Source: Trichosporon coremiiforme (lineage: Eukaryota > Basidiomycota > Tremellomycetes > Trichosporonales > Trichosporonaceae). Taken from it: DNA of 64,000 nucleotides. The notes below the pieces were generated by a model, which did not search any database, had not been told where the DNA came from, and saw only the letters and a program-made list of their open reading frames with translations. The stretch covers positions 893,956 to 957,955 of the forward strand of contig BCJJ01000002.1 of assembly GCA_039545355.1 (NCBI GenBank), given 5' to 3'. A program made the position numbers and the translations under genes. This document shows, one piece after another, positions 47,183 through 58,805 of this stretch (the stretch's first letter is position 1; the number at the start of each line of letters is the position of its first letter).

Positions 47183-49413
47183 CTAAGGGCGCGTCTTGGC
47201 GCGGATCTGGTTGACGATGAGGCTCTTGTAGGCCGCGACGTCACCCTTGAACTTGGTGAGGGTGCCGTCAGCACAGACCCAGAGCTGGTTGGCGGTGGCG
47301 TTGATGAAGCGCTCGTCGTGGGAGATGAGGATGACACCGCCCTTGAACGCCTTGACAGCGTCGGCGAGCCCATCGAGACCCTCTGCGTCGAGATGGTTCG
47401 TCGGCTCGTCGAGCAGGAGGACGTGGGGGTTGCCCCACGCGAGGACGGCGAAGGCGACACGCGATTTCTGACCTCCGGACAAAGTGCCAATCTTCTGGAG
47501 ACCGGTGAGACCCGTGATGCCAAACTGGCCGAGGTGCGAGCGGTACTCCTGCTCCGTCTTGCCGGGGAACTTGGACTGCATGAACTGCACCGAGCTGACG
47601 TTGAGGTCGAGCTGGTCCATGTGGTGCTGGGTGAAGTATCCGACGCGGCAGCGCGAGTTGATGGTGGCGTTTCCCTTGCTCGGCTGGAGCACGCCGGTGA
47701 GGAGCTTGATCAGCGTCGACTTGCCCGCTCCGTTCGGGCCGATGATGGCGTGGCGCGAGTCCAGATCGACGTTCATGTTGACGTCCTTGAGGATGAGCTT
47801 GTCGGGCGTGTATCCGAAGGTGGCCTCGTCGAGCTGGAGCAGCGGCGGTGAGATCTTGTCCGGGTCCGGGAACTTGAACTTCTCGTTCGCGTCGTCCTCC
47901 TCTGGCGGCTCGAGGTCGGGCAGCTTCTCGAGAATCTTGATACGCGACTGCGCCTGCTGCGCGCGGTTCGCGTTGTAACGCCATCGGTCGATGTACGCCT
48001 GCAGGTGCTGGCGGTACGCGAGCTGGGCCTCGTACTCCTTGCGCTGGGCGAGGGCGCGCTCCGTCTTGGTCGCGTAGAAGTTGGTGAAGTTGCCCTTGTA
48101 GTAGTCGAGGCGCTGGGAGTGCTGGTGCACAATGTCGGTCGCGACCGCGTCGAGGAAGGCGCGGTCGTGCGATACGACAAGAATCGTACCCGGCCACGTC
48201 TGCAGGTAGTCCTCCAGCCACGCGATCGCGTTCAGGTCCAGCATGTTCGACGGCTCGTCGAGCATGAGCACGTCGGGCTTGACGAAGAGCGCACGCGCGA
48301 GCGCGAGACGCATGCGCCAACCTCCCGAGAAGGAGCTTGTCGGCTTCTGCTGGTCCTCCTCGCTGAAACCGAGACCGGCAAGCAGGGCGCCGGCACGCGC
48401 GGGGCCCGTCTCGGCCTCCATCTCGACGAGGGAGCGCTGGATCTCGCCGAGTCGCGTCGCGAGGTCGTCCTTCTCGCGCTCGAACTCGACGCGCACCGCC
48501 TCGGCGTCTGTTCCGGGACCGTCGCGCTCCATCCTCTCCAGTTGCTCGTTCACCTCCTTCTCGTCCTGCAGCAGCTTGTGTCGCCACACGTCGGCCTTGA
48601 GCACCGAGTCGATCGCCTTCGTGTCGTCGCCCACAATCTCCTGCTCAACGTACAGCACCGAGATGTGCTGCGGGATCGGCAGCTCACGCAGCGCCATGTG
48701 TCGCAGCAGCGTCGACTTACCCACACCGTTACGTCCAATGAGACCGTAGCGGCGTCCGTAGGCCATGGTAAGGGTGGCGCCGGAGAGGATACGGTTCGAA
48801 GCGAACGAGACGTCGATGTTCGTAAGGTGGATGTCCTTGGACTTGCCCTTGGCGGCGCCGGAAAGATCGAGCGGGTTGACGCGCATGAACATCTCCTCGT
48901 AGTTTGCCTGCTTCTTCTGCAGCTCGATGAGCTTGGAGCCTTCGTACAGGGAGCGCTTCGAGCGCTTCTCGAGCTTGGCCTTAAGCTTGGCCTCGGCCTT
49001 TGCGAGCTTGGCCATGTCTACACGCGACGTGTGCGACTTGTTCACACTGTCCAGGTCCACGGTGCCGGACATGGCGATCGTCGCCGACTGCTGCTGGTTG
49101 CGCATCGAGACCGTCTTGTCGAGCTTGGTCGCCTTGTCGCTCTTGCGCACGCGCTTGCTGCTCTGCGATTCGAGGTACGCCTCCAGCCGCTCCATGAAGG
49201 CGTCGAGCGCCGAGGTGTCGGACGACGAAGGACCGCCAGTCAGCATACCCCGCGTCATCGAGACGATCTCGTCGACCTCCTCGTCCTCATCATCGACGAG
49301 GCCGGAGATGTAGTCGACGACAACGTCGTCTGTCTGCGGGAACGACTTGCGCTGGGCGTCAGCTGCGGGGTCGTATACCAATGGCTTACAATGTCCTGTG
49401 CTACTACGCCCAT
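47183..49413 (-). CDS. GCN20: ABCF ATPase Gcn20, activator of Gcn2
   Basis: Exons 49413-49390 and 49351-47183 give 730 aa. Gcn20 with Gcn1 binds ribosomes and lets Gcn2 sense uncharged tRNA, which starts the general amino-acid control. It is a soluble ABC-F protein without membrane domains. Cassette 1: GRNGVGKST (near 213), FSGGWRMRLALARAL, LDEPSNMLD. Cassette 2: GPNGAGKST (near 546), LSGGQKSRVAF, LLDEPTNHLD. The N-terminal region (about 1-170) is the Gcn1-binding part of the family. The 24-nt first exon is supported by the donor GTAAGC, branch AGCTGAC, and the resulting AQDIRKSFPQTDDVVVDYIS. Starting instead at the ATA/ATG-like codon in the intron would lose this. It lies 434 bp downstream of HTS1. 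Confidence 0.93.
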
Positions 49414-49847
49414 CGTGATCGTACCGGTGGTAGGAGTATCGGTGGACCGAACGTGTTCGCCGAGACAGACGACTTTTGCAGCGATCCGGTCTGTATCCAG
49501 GTTATTGCTTCCGCTCGGATCCGCAAAGTCTGAGTCGCTGCTGGTGGTCTTCCCCGGTCATTGAGGCCCTTTCAGGCCGCTCTGAGCTTAGTGTCGCATT
49601 GGAAACCAGCCATGCACTGGGCAGGGCACTCTAGATCACTACTGAGAACAGCATATGCATAGCTGTGTTGGTACACGCTGCGTGAGGACTGTTGTTGTCG
49701 AAGCTTTCCTCCCTGTGGGCCACGGAGATCAAGCCTTCTCCGCGTCACCCTCAGTGTCACCGCACCGAGTGCGCGACAAGACTATAGGATAGATGCATGC
49801 CATCTAGTTTTGGATGTCTCCGCGCGCAGAGACCTATGTTAGAGAAC
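49414..49847. other. Intergenic region HTS1/GCN20
   Basis: 434 bp between two tandem minus-strand genes, serving as the HTS1 3' flank and the GCN20 promoter. No named motif was seen. Confidence 0.4.
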
Positions 49848-51642
49848 CTAAAGCCTCTCCTTGAGGTACTTGACGACGTCCTCCATCTTGACCTCCTCTC
49901 CGTTATCGGCGCCCGCCTCGCGCTCGACGCCCTGCTCCTTGATGCGGACCGTGCCCTTCTCGAGCTCTGCGGGGGCCAGAATCGCAACGAACCTGACACC
50001 GTCAGAGTCAGCCTGGGCCCACTGCTGGGGCGCCTTCGGCTTGTTCTTGAAGGCGAACTCGGCCTTGATGCCGGCGTCCCAGAGCATCTTGGCAAACTTC
50101 ATGCGCTCGGGCAGGAGGCCGCCGCCGAGCGCGAGCACGAACACGTCCGTCTCCTTTGAGCGCGCCTTCTGCTGCGCCAGACGCGCGTTCAGGATCGCGT
50201 AGACACGCTCAACACCGATCGAGACACCGACACACGGCACGTTGGACCGCTTCGAGCCAGCAGCCTCGGCAAACATCCCAACGAGGTTGTCGTACCGTCC
50301 TCCAGCCGCGATGGAACCAACACCGACGGCCGACTCGTCGACGCCGTCCTCGTTCACGTTAGCGCCCTTCTTCGCCTTCTTGTCCTTCTTCGCTTCCTTG
50401 TCCGCCTTCTCGGCAGCGGCGGCGGGAACGGCGGCAATGTCCTTGGACGGAGGAGCAGAGCCGTCAGTGACCGCCTCGTAAATGATGCCGGTGTAGTAGT
50501 CGAGTCCGCGCGCGAGAGACATGTCGAACGACATCTTGTTCGTGATGCCGTACACGTCGAGGAAGTCGAAGAGGAGCGCCATGTCGTCCAGTCCCGCCTT
50601 GGCCGAGGGGACGGCCATGAGCGCCTCGTCAGCCTGCAGCTTGGCGAGGACGTCGCGAGCGTTGCCTGGGGTTAGCTCGTGGAAGCGTCTTGGAAGCTGC
50701 GCGGTGTGGTCAAAGGACCGCCGACTCACCCTTAAGACCGACGTACTGGCCGATACGGTCGGCGACGGCTCCGTCGAGTCCCTTCTCCTCGGTCATCTCC
50801 TTGCGCACGTCGGCCCAGGGGAGCTTGTCGAGCTTGTCGACGGCGGACGAGATTGCACGCGTCTTCTCGGCCGGGACACCCGCGAGCTCAAAGATACCGT
50901 CGAGGATCTTGCGGTGGTTGAGCTTGACGGTGAACTCGGGGATCTCGAGGGCGTCCAGAGCTTCGCAGAGGATGTACAGGATCTCGGCGTCGGGGACCAT
51001 GGGGTCATACGCGCCGGCAATGTCAAAGTCGCACTGGTAGAACTCGCGCATGCGGCCCTTGCTCATCACGGGCTGGTCGCGGCGGTACACCTTGGCGATG
51101 TGGTAGCGCTTCATGTTCGTGAGGCCGTTCATGGCGACATACCGAGCAAAGGGCACGGTCAGGTCGTAGCGCAGCGAGCACTTCTCGCCACCCTGGTCAT
51201 CCAGGTCGTAGATCAGCTTCGAGTCCTCGCCGTACTTGCCGGCCAGGATGTCGCGGAGCTCAAACACGGGCGTGTCGATCGTCTCGGCACCGTGCTTGGC
51301 GAAGATGGCCTCGAGCGTCGCGAAGATCCGTTTCCGCAGCAGTGCGGCCGCAGGCTTGTGGTCCAGAGTGCCCTTCGGAACCTTGAGCTGGAAGTCGGAG
51401 CCGGCCTTCTTGTCCTTCGGCTTTGAGGCCTGCAGCGCTTTCATCTCCGCGATCTCGGCCGACGCATCCTGCTTCGCGACCTTGAGCGCCTTGATCTTGT
51501 CCTGCAGCGCCTTGATCTGCTCCTCGACGGACACCATGGTGGTCGACTGGGCGGAGGTCGTGTTTAGGCGAGTAGTGTAGGGGTATGTGTAAAGGGAGGG
51601 TAGTGTTCGTCCAAGGCTCGCCCGTCCAAAGCGCGCAAGCAT
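49848..51642 (-). CDS. HTS1: Histidyl-tRNA synthetase, cytosolic and mitochondrial forms
   Basis: Exons 51642-50730 and 50665-49848. From the ATG at 51537 the protein has 541 aa (cytosolic form); from the in-frame ATG at 51642 it has 35 more. The extension has Arg at 4, 7, 12 and 25, many Ser/Thr and no acidic residue, a mitochondrial presequence, so one gene probably serves both compartments as yeast HTS1 does. It charges tRNA-His. Seen: a WHEP-like coiled N-terminus ([19 protein letters not shown]); class II motif 2 ([20 protein letters not shown]); the HisA signature [25 protein letters not shown]; and a C-terminal anticodon-binding domain. A Lys-rich insertion (50340-50460) follows the HisA motif. 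A further ATG at 51696 is also in frame. Confidence 0.95.
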
Positions 51643-52261
51643 GCAGCAAGACAAATGTGTGGTCGAGTCGGCTTGTGCAGGCGCTCCGAGCTTCATCTCT
51701 CGAGTCCAAAATGTCGGCTGGACCGATCGGACATTTTGCTTCCGCCTGGAGTTCCTTTATGGTGGCATAAGGCTGCACCGTCAGTCTCTCTCTCCCAACG
51801 TAAACATTGCAGCGAGCTCAGTGGTATCACATAATGCATCAGGCTCAAGCCTAACGGATACAAATTCGTGCGGGCAGAGTGTCGGGCGTGGGCGTCGGCA
51901 GGCATGGGCGTGTAATATGGGATGAGGATGAAGGAGTGAATGTGAATGTGACAACAGTTGTAGTATGTGGAGAAAGGGGAGATCTAAGTTGCGGTCTCGA
52001 GTAGCGGTTGGTATCGTATTGCAGTAAGCTGTAGCTGTGGTAGTAGGTAGAGGTAAAGAGTTCGTGCCTTTTAAGGGGGGCCAGGACAGCGTCCGGATGG
52101 GAGGAGTGGGGAAGGGGTTGAAGGGGCCCACGGTTCCGTCGGCGGCCGGCCGGGGAGCGAGGAGAAGAGACATGGGGATCAGGACGTTCCAAGGCGGGGC
52201 GAGTACACGAGCCACAGAGCGAGACAATGTTCAGACTTGGCACATAAACATCTGGCGATGT
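51643..52261. other. Intergenic region PLD/HTS1
   Basis: 619 bp, tandem minus-strand arrangement: PLD 3' flank and HTS1 promoter. A G-rich stretch (52070-52150) is evident, and nothing else. Confidence 0.4.
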
Positions 52262-55200
52262 TTACTTCGCCGCTGTCTTTGCAAAGCGGATGAAGGCGCT
52301 GACGCCGCTCATGAAGCCGCCTCCTCCCGTGGCGCCATAATCGACGAGGGTCTTTCCCTCCTCGTCTCTCCAAACGCCGTCCGCGTCGACGCCGCCGTAC
52401 TTCATCGTATTCTGGTTTGAGAGCAGCGTGTCCATGATCTCCTTGACGCGCTCCTTCGAGTCGATCATGACATTGACCTCGGACGAGTGGAAGACGGACT
52501 GCGTGTCCCCGTTCGCGTTGCCGAGGATCATGACCTCGTCATCGTAAGCTGCAAACTTAATGTGGCAGTTGCGCTGCTTCTTGACCGCGTTCAGCGGGCG
52601 CACCTGGTCCTTGCCCGTGTACCAATAGACATTGAGATGTTGCGCCTTGCCCTCCTTGATGAGCAGCTTATATAAGCGGTCGACGACCTGCTCGTTCGTG
52701 CCGCCCTGGAACGCGATCGACTCGGCCATGTCGTTGAAGCCCAGGTCGAGGAGGAGTATGACCTCGACGCCGCGCCTGCACGCCTGCTTCACTGCACGAA
52801 CTAGCGGGCGCGCATTCAACGTCGGCGTCTGAATGAAAATCTTGCGCTTCGCGTAGCGCATGCCTGCGAGCCAAGCAGCGTTCTGCGGGTTGCTAATGTC
52901 CTGGTGACCAGGGATGCCGAAGGGGCGCCGGCACACGAGCGCGACAGGGAACGGGTCGTGCGGCTCGTGGATGACGTGCGGTTTGAAGTTGTCCAGCTCG
53001 TCTGAGTCCTCGACCGTAGCCCACACCTCGCTCAGAGCGCCAGCATTGAACCGCTTCGAAAGCTTGAACATGCGCTTCGTGCCGCCCTCGGGCGGGATCT
53101 CCTCATCGAGCGACTGACGAGGGTGGTACGGGGTGGCGGAGCCAGACTCGAGGTCGTCGTTCCACCGGTCTGCCCATCGGAACGAGCGCTCGGTACGCGG
53201 CGTGATGTTGCCGCTGTGCGGATCGCCCCTGAGTCGGGAAAATCGCTTCTCGTCCATCATGTTGCCGTCCCCGACATCCTTAGTGTCGGACTCGGCGCCC
53301 TCCTTGAACGGCGATTCGGGCTCCTTGAACGGCGACTCGTGGTGGCGCGGGAATGTTGATGAAGGCGAGCCAGCGAAGGGTCCGCCGTCCGTGTGCTTCT
53401 CAGAATCGCCCTTGTACGACGGCGGCAGATCGACCATCATCGCCTCGGGGCTCTCCGACACGGACGTTACGAAGGGTGACGGACTTTCGGTCCGGTCTGT
53501 CGTCGCGAATCCGACGTGTCGCTGATCCTCCGATCCGTCGTATGCGGAATGGAAGCTCTGCCGGACGGATGTTTGCGCTGTCGCTGTTCCGTCCACGTCC
53601 GAGTCGAAGTGGGGATGCTGCGTGGGCATCGTCTTTGACCGAGCAGGGAACTCGTGCAGGGTCGGGGATGTGGTAGTCTCGGACGAGGCAACAGGCATGG
53701 TCAACTTGCGGTTCGCAGCGGTAATGGCCGCAGTCTCTTCATCATAGTCGCCCCGGTGCAGCTTCGTCAGGTCAGTCGCGCTGGCCCGCCTGCTTCCTGG
53801 TCGACTCGTGGCTGGGAATCCCATCCTCTCTCCGAATTCCCTCAGCTCCTTCATGGCGATTGCTCCACGGCTCGCGAGTTCCCCCTGAGTGTGGGCAAAG
53901 TTCTGTCTCTGGTTCGCGACAGCTTGCCGGACAGCTTCAACAAGACGGTCCCTAGCTGTATGCGAGTTGTGGTCCATGTAGCGTGCGCGTTCCAGTTCAT
54001 TGTCCTGCGTTTGCCGCCGGAGCATCGCTCGTGCAGCGCGTGCCGCCTTCAGAACCTCAATGTCGCGGAAATACGGGTTGTAGTCCTTGAACAGGTAGCA
54101 CACGTCACCGTTCGAGTTGCGCGGCGGCTGGTACGGGTCCGCGAGGCAGGGCAACGGCGGCGTCATCGTGTTGTACCACGAGTACAGGGCGGAGTCGTAG
54201 AACGTGTCGACGATCGGGCCCTCAAGGTGCGTCATCATCTCCAGATTCGGGCGATCCTGGATGTTGTTGCTGTTCAGCAGCACGACTTTGCGATCCACAA
54301 TCAGGAATTTCACATGGAACGTGCCAAGCAGCACTTTGTGGTAGTTCTGAGAAGACGTCAGCCGCGTGTTCGCATCGTGCGATGACTTACAATAACCTCG
54401 AGGTGCAGGCCAGGAACCTCGGCCGGCATCGGCATGTCGAGTGGTGCGTAGCCCTTGGGCCCCACGAACGCATGTGGATTCCACAGCTGCTCCCAGGTAC
54501 CACGGTCGTACATGATCTTGACCACGACTTTGGGCCGTCCCTCCTTGATCACCTTGGCGGACAGATCCATGAGAGCTTGTTTCACTACCGTGACGGAGTC
54601 GGAGGCTCTGTGGTGTTTGTCAGTAACGGCGTTTGGCACATCATGGGTAAGTCGCGGGCGAACAGCCCAGCGTGCACGGTGATCGTACGCGTGTACTCAC
54701 TGCCAATAATTGGTCGCCAAGAAAACCTCCTTCTGGGCGCGGATAATGACCGAGCGATAGTGCTGCATGATGTCGGGGATCAGAGACACAATGCTGAGGG
54801 GCATTGTTGTCGTGCTGCCGATCAGGTCGGGCGCCGTCATACCGGCGAGGTGGTCGTGTTGAATTGTCGGCTGAATCGAGAGATACATCCTCCAGAACAG
54901 GTCCGACACCTCGACGCCGGGCGCGTCCTCGCCAGGCAGCTTCCAGCCTGCCTTCCGCCTGAGCTCGGGCCCGACAGACTCCCAGTACTTGAGTTCGTCT
55001 TCGGTCAAACCCTTGATAACAGAGTGGCCTTTGCCGAGCGATCGTGCCATCCGGGAGAAGCAGTTTGCGCGTGGATACAGCTTCTTCATTGCCTTCTTGA
55101 CTGCGTGCTCGGGGTGCTTCGCCATGTAAGAAGCCAAGGTGTGCTCAGAATGCGGGACCGGTTCTAGGTACGCCTTGGATCGTGCGTTCGCTCGTGGTGG

Positions 55201-55458
55201 TGCCGGGTAGTCGGGCTCCATGGGGTCCTGGCGGATAGGCTCTAAGCCACTGGACGCCGAATTGAGGGGTGGTGCTGGAGGGTACTGGGCTGGGGCGGCG
55301 AGGGATTGAGGCTGTGTCGGCTCTGCCGGGGGCGGGGGAGCGGTTTCGGACATCTCGATGGGGGAGTCGGTGATCTGGACATGGTTGAGAGTAGGGGATT
55401 CTGCTGGGAGGGATAGCGGAGCCGGGGCAGGACCCGGTGGTCCATTCTGTTGAGCCAT
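52262..55458 (-). CDS. Phospholipase D family protein with two HKD motifs
   Basis: Exons 55458-54701, 54607-54391 and 54346-52262 give 1019 aa. The family hydrolyses phosphatidylcholine or related lipids through two HxKxxxxD motifs that share one active site. Both are intact: HVKFLIVD (336-343) and HIKFAAYD (near 919). The first 100 residues are Pro-rich and disordered. Residues about 430-730 form a large disordered Ser/Pro/Glu insert between the two half-sites. Specific features are NSNNIQDRPNLEMMTHLEG after the first motif and GNANGDTQSVFHSSEVNVMI after the second. No PX, PH or C2 domain is visible, so it is not a Spo14-type PLD. Membrane site and substrate are unknown. It is divergent from the AP-3 gene. 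Confidence 0.88.
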
Positions 55459-56171
55459 GAATGGCTATTTGTTTACGGTATGATGCGTGATGATGGTGGG
55501 AGAAAGGGGGAAGAAAGCGAGGACGATGGACAAGATGAGATTAAGAGAGTGACGGGGGTTGGGAGATGTTGTGGGGCTTGTGCCGGTGTGGTTCTTCGGC
55601 CGATAGTGGGATGAGAAGAAGAAGTCGAGGATGGGTTGGATTGGGTTCCAGCTGATCGCGGCGGAGTGGTGTTATTATGGTGGGGGGGTTGTGCGGTTGT
55701 GCGGTGCGCGGGGTGCGGTATAACGAGGCCTGCTCAGGGTAGCCGACGTCAGACAGCAGACAGCGACAGGCTGCCACCCAACCATGCACGAGCCATGCGG
55801 CGGCCATGGGCCAGGCAGGAGGCGAACAGGCGAACAGGCGGCGGCGGAGGCGATGAACGGAGCCAGGGCCGCAGCCGGTCTGCGCAGGCTGCTGTTGGTT
55901 GCTGGTGCGCAGGCTAGGCTTGGCGCCTGTGCGGCCTTCCTCTCCCCTCCACCGACCCGAACTGGGACACCTCGCAGTCTATGCTAAATCCAAATTACAA
56001 TCGGGATCGCCGCTTTTGATTATTCTAATTACAGCGACGGCACCTGACTTGCGCAAAACCACGTGGCTCCCATCTGTTGCCCCGCAAGACCGCGGCCCAA
56101 GATCCCAAGAGATGATGACACGCTGTCCGCATACCTTCCTCCATCTATTTCAGACCACCAACGACAGAGCC
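55459..56171. promoter_or_regulatory. Divergent promoter PLD/AP-3 beta
   Basis: 713 bp. A CACGTG (in CCACGTGG) at 56060-56065 lies about 107 bp before the AP-3 beta ATG. The side nearest the PLD gene is G/A-rich on the plus strand (C/T-rich in the PLD leader). Confidence 0.45.
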
Positions 56172-58495
56172 ATGATCAACAGGCTTGGTCAGCGTCTCAA
56201 GGAGAACTTCCATGAGACCACACGCGACTTCAACCTGCCTATCGGCGGCCTCGGAGGCGGCACCGTCTCGGCCGCCTACTTCGATGTGTCCGAGGACAAG
56301 ATCTTCGAGATCTCAAAGCTCCTCGAGAGCCGCGCCGACGCCGAGCGCCTCGAGGGTATGAAGCGCATCATTGCAGCTATGTCCAAGGGGCGCAACATGG
56401 AGGCCCTCTTCGCCCAGGTCGTCAAGAACGTCGTCGCGAGTAGCATCGAAATCCGCAAGCTCGTCTACATCTACCTCCTCCGCTATGCCGGCACGAACTC
56501 GGACCTGCTCCTGCTCTCGATCAACACGTTTCAGAAGGATCTCAGCGACCCCTCCCCGCTTATCCGGTCTATGAGTCTGCGTGTGCTCACGTCCATTCGC
56601 GTGCCCGTCATCCAGGGTGAGCTGTTGGAGTACGGCACAGCTAACAACAGGTATCGTGATGCTCGGACTGAAGAAGCTCGTGAACGACCGGAACCCCTGG
56701 GTGAGGAAGGCAGTCGCCGCGGGCCTGTCAAAGGTATACGACATGGACTCCTCAACTCGGTCGGAGCTGCTTCCACTTCTGCAGACGCTCCTCGGCTCGC
56801 CTTCTCCACTCACGCTCGGCGCGACGCTGACCGCCTTTGCCGAGATCTGCCCCGATCGTCTCGACCTCCTGCACCCTTACTACCGGCACCTGTGCCGTCT
56901 GCTGGTCGACGCCGACGAATGGGGCCAGATTGTCGCCTTAGATGTTCTGACGTGGTACGCGCGGACGCAACTCGAGAAGCCCTCAACGGCGGGTGCCGTG
57001 AAGCCAGCGATGACGACGGATTCCTACGAGGGGCTCGACGGGGACCTGGCGATGCTGCTGGACCATGCGAAGCCGCTGCTGCAGAGCCGGAATGCGGCAA
57101 CGTTGCTCGCTACGGCTATCATGTACTTCCACCTCGCGCCTGCGGGACATAGCGTGATCGGACAGGAGCTTCTCGTTCGGCCCCTCCTGCGGCTCGCGGG
57201 GTCTAGCACGGACGAGATCGCCGCACTCGCATGGGACGTCGTCGCCGCCATGGCTGAGGAGCGGCCATGGCTCTTTGCACCGTACGCCTCGCAGCTGTAC
57301 ATTCGCGGCACGGACGGACTCGTTGCCAAGCGGGCCAAGATGCGCGCCCTCGTCGGCCTCACGGGACCGGAGAACGCGGAGTCTCTTGTCCGCGAATTCA
57401 GGCACTACGCCAATCTGCCAGAGGATAGCGTCAGCGCTCTCGCGGTGTCTGCGCTGGGACACTGTGTGCGCACGCAGCCGTCCATTGCCGAGGTCGCTCT
57501 GCGCAGTCTCATGCGTTTGCTGAAGTCGCCTCGCCCGGCGCTCGTAGCTCAGTCTGTCGTGGTGCTGAAGGGCATCGTGCTTGCGTCTGCCGTGCCTAAT
57601 CCGCAAAAGCTTGTCGGTCGTCTGGCCCGGCAGCTCGACAACATCACGAACCCCGCCGCGCGTGCCAGCGTTTTCTGGCTTGTGGGCCAGTTTGCTGCTG
57701 ATCCCTCCGCAGACGCCGTCGTGGGCTGGGAGGGTGTCGCACCCTGGGTCCCCGACGTGCTGCGCAAGGGCGTGCGCGGGTTCATGGGTGAGGAGGCCGC
57801 CGCGAAACTGCAGGTCCTCTCGCTCGCTGCCAAGCTGCTCGTGCTCTCTCCCAACGCGCAGCTCGAGAAGTCCGTCCAGTACCTCTTCGCCCTCGCGAGG
57901 TATGACAAGGACTATGACGTCCGCGACCGGGCGCGCTTCCTCGCCGCTCTGTTGCGTGGCGTGCGCAATACGCCGAAGGAGGAAGGCGCTGAGGAGGAAG
58001 AGGAGGAGGTTGGCGGAGTGGTCCTGCGCCGGGAACAGGTGCGCCATGTCCTCCTCTCCACGAGGAGCGTGGATGACGACGGTCCGTCCAAGTCCGATTA
58101 CAGAGTCGGCTCGATGTCCCGCTCGGCCGGACACAAGCTGTCCGACTACGCCGAGCTGCCCGAGTGGACCGACGACCCGACCGATGCCTCCCTCCGCGAG
58201 TCAGACGTGAGTTCCTTTGTCGTAGTTCTGTTGAAGCTGATGTTCAGATCGGGCAGAAGACTGCCCCGCAGTTCGCGGCACTCCCTCCCACCTCGTTCAG
58301 CTCCGACTCTATGCCGCCCAGCTTACCCCCGCCCATGGCCGCTGTTCGGTCACGCAGCTCCAACGCGCCGTCCCCGGCTCATTCCTCGCCAGCAAGCGCG
58401 AGCGTGCCGCACACAACGAAGAGCAAGTTCAGGGATCTCGACGACTTCCTGAACTCGTCCGAGAGCGAGAGTGAGGAGTCCTATGAGGGATCAGA

Positions 58496-58528
<33 letters not shown>

Positions 58529-58580
58529 GACGGAGGAGGAGACAGACGAGGAGGGGAGTAGTAGTGACGACGGCGACTAG
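56172..58580 (+). CDS. APL6: AP-3 complex subunit beta
   Basis: Exons 56172-56616, 56651-58206 and 58248-58580 give 777 aa. It is the large beta subunit of the AP-3 adaptor that sorts cargo from the Golgi/endosome directly to the vacuole. The adaptin HEAT-repeat trunk runs almost the whole length: DVSEDKIFEISKLLESR, GMKRIIAAMSKGRNMEALF, EIRKLVYIYLLRYA, then PSPLIRSMSLRVLTSIRVP. It ends with a Ser/Pro hinge and an extreme acidic tail (SSESESEESYEGSEEEEEE and on). No beta-ear domain is visible after the hinge, as in shorter fungal versions. The ATG at 56172 is chosen because the upstream in-frame sequence is not protein-like. Confidence 0.92.
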
Positions 58581-58707
58581 ATCTGTGGATTAGACGCACA
58601 TGCATACAGGCATCATAACGGACCTCCACTGCTTTCATCTCATGCTCCGTCTCGGCAGCGCACAGAGCCATGGGAGGAAGGAGGAAGTGTGAGGTGCCAC
58701 AGCCCAA

Positions 58708-58715
58708 TCACGTGA
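58708..58715. promoter_or_regulatory. TCACGTGA element upstream of SAM37-like gene
   Basis: A palindromic E-box-type octamer 90-98 bp before the ATG at 58806, matching the core bound by Cbf1, USF and SREBP-type bHLH factors in fungi. Function is inferred from position. Confidence 0.45.
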
Positions 58716-58805
58716 CACGACCGGACATCCGAGATGACCTCGAGGTTCGACATGACGCAGGGCCAGGTTTCCGGAACGTCCACCTGAACTTCCTACGACA
58801 ACAAA

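Noticed and set aside
48230..48260. DEPSNMLD instead of DEPTNHLD in Gcn20 cassette 1
   Set aside because: This variant is usual for the first cassette of Gcn20 proteins and does not suggest loss of function.
50340..50460. Lys-rich insertion in HisRS as a novelty
   Set aside because: Fungal HisRS proteins commonly carry a charged linker at this place between the HisA motif and [10 protein letters not shown].
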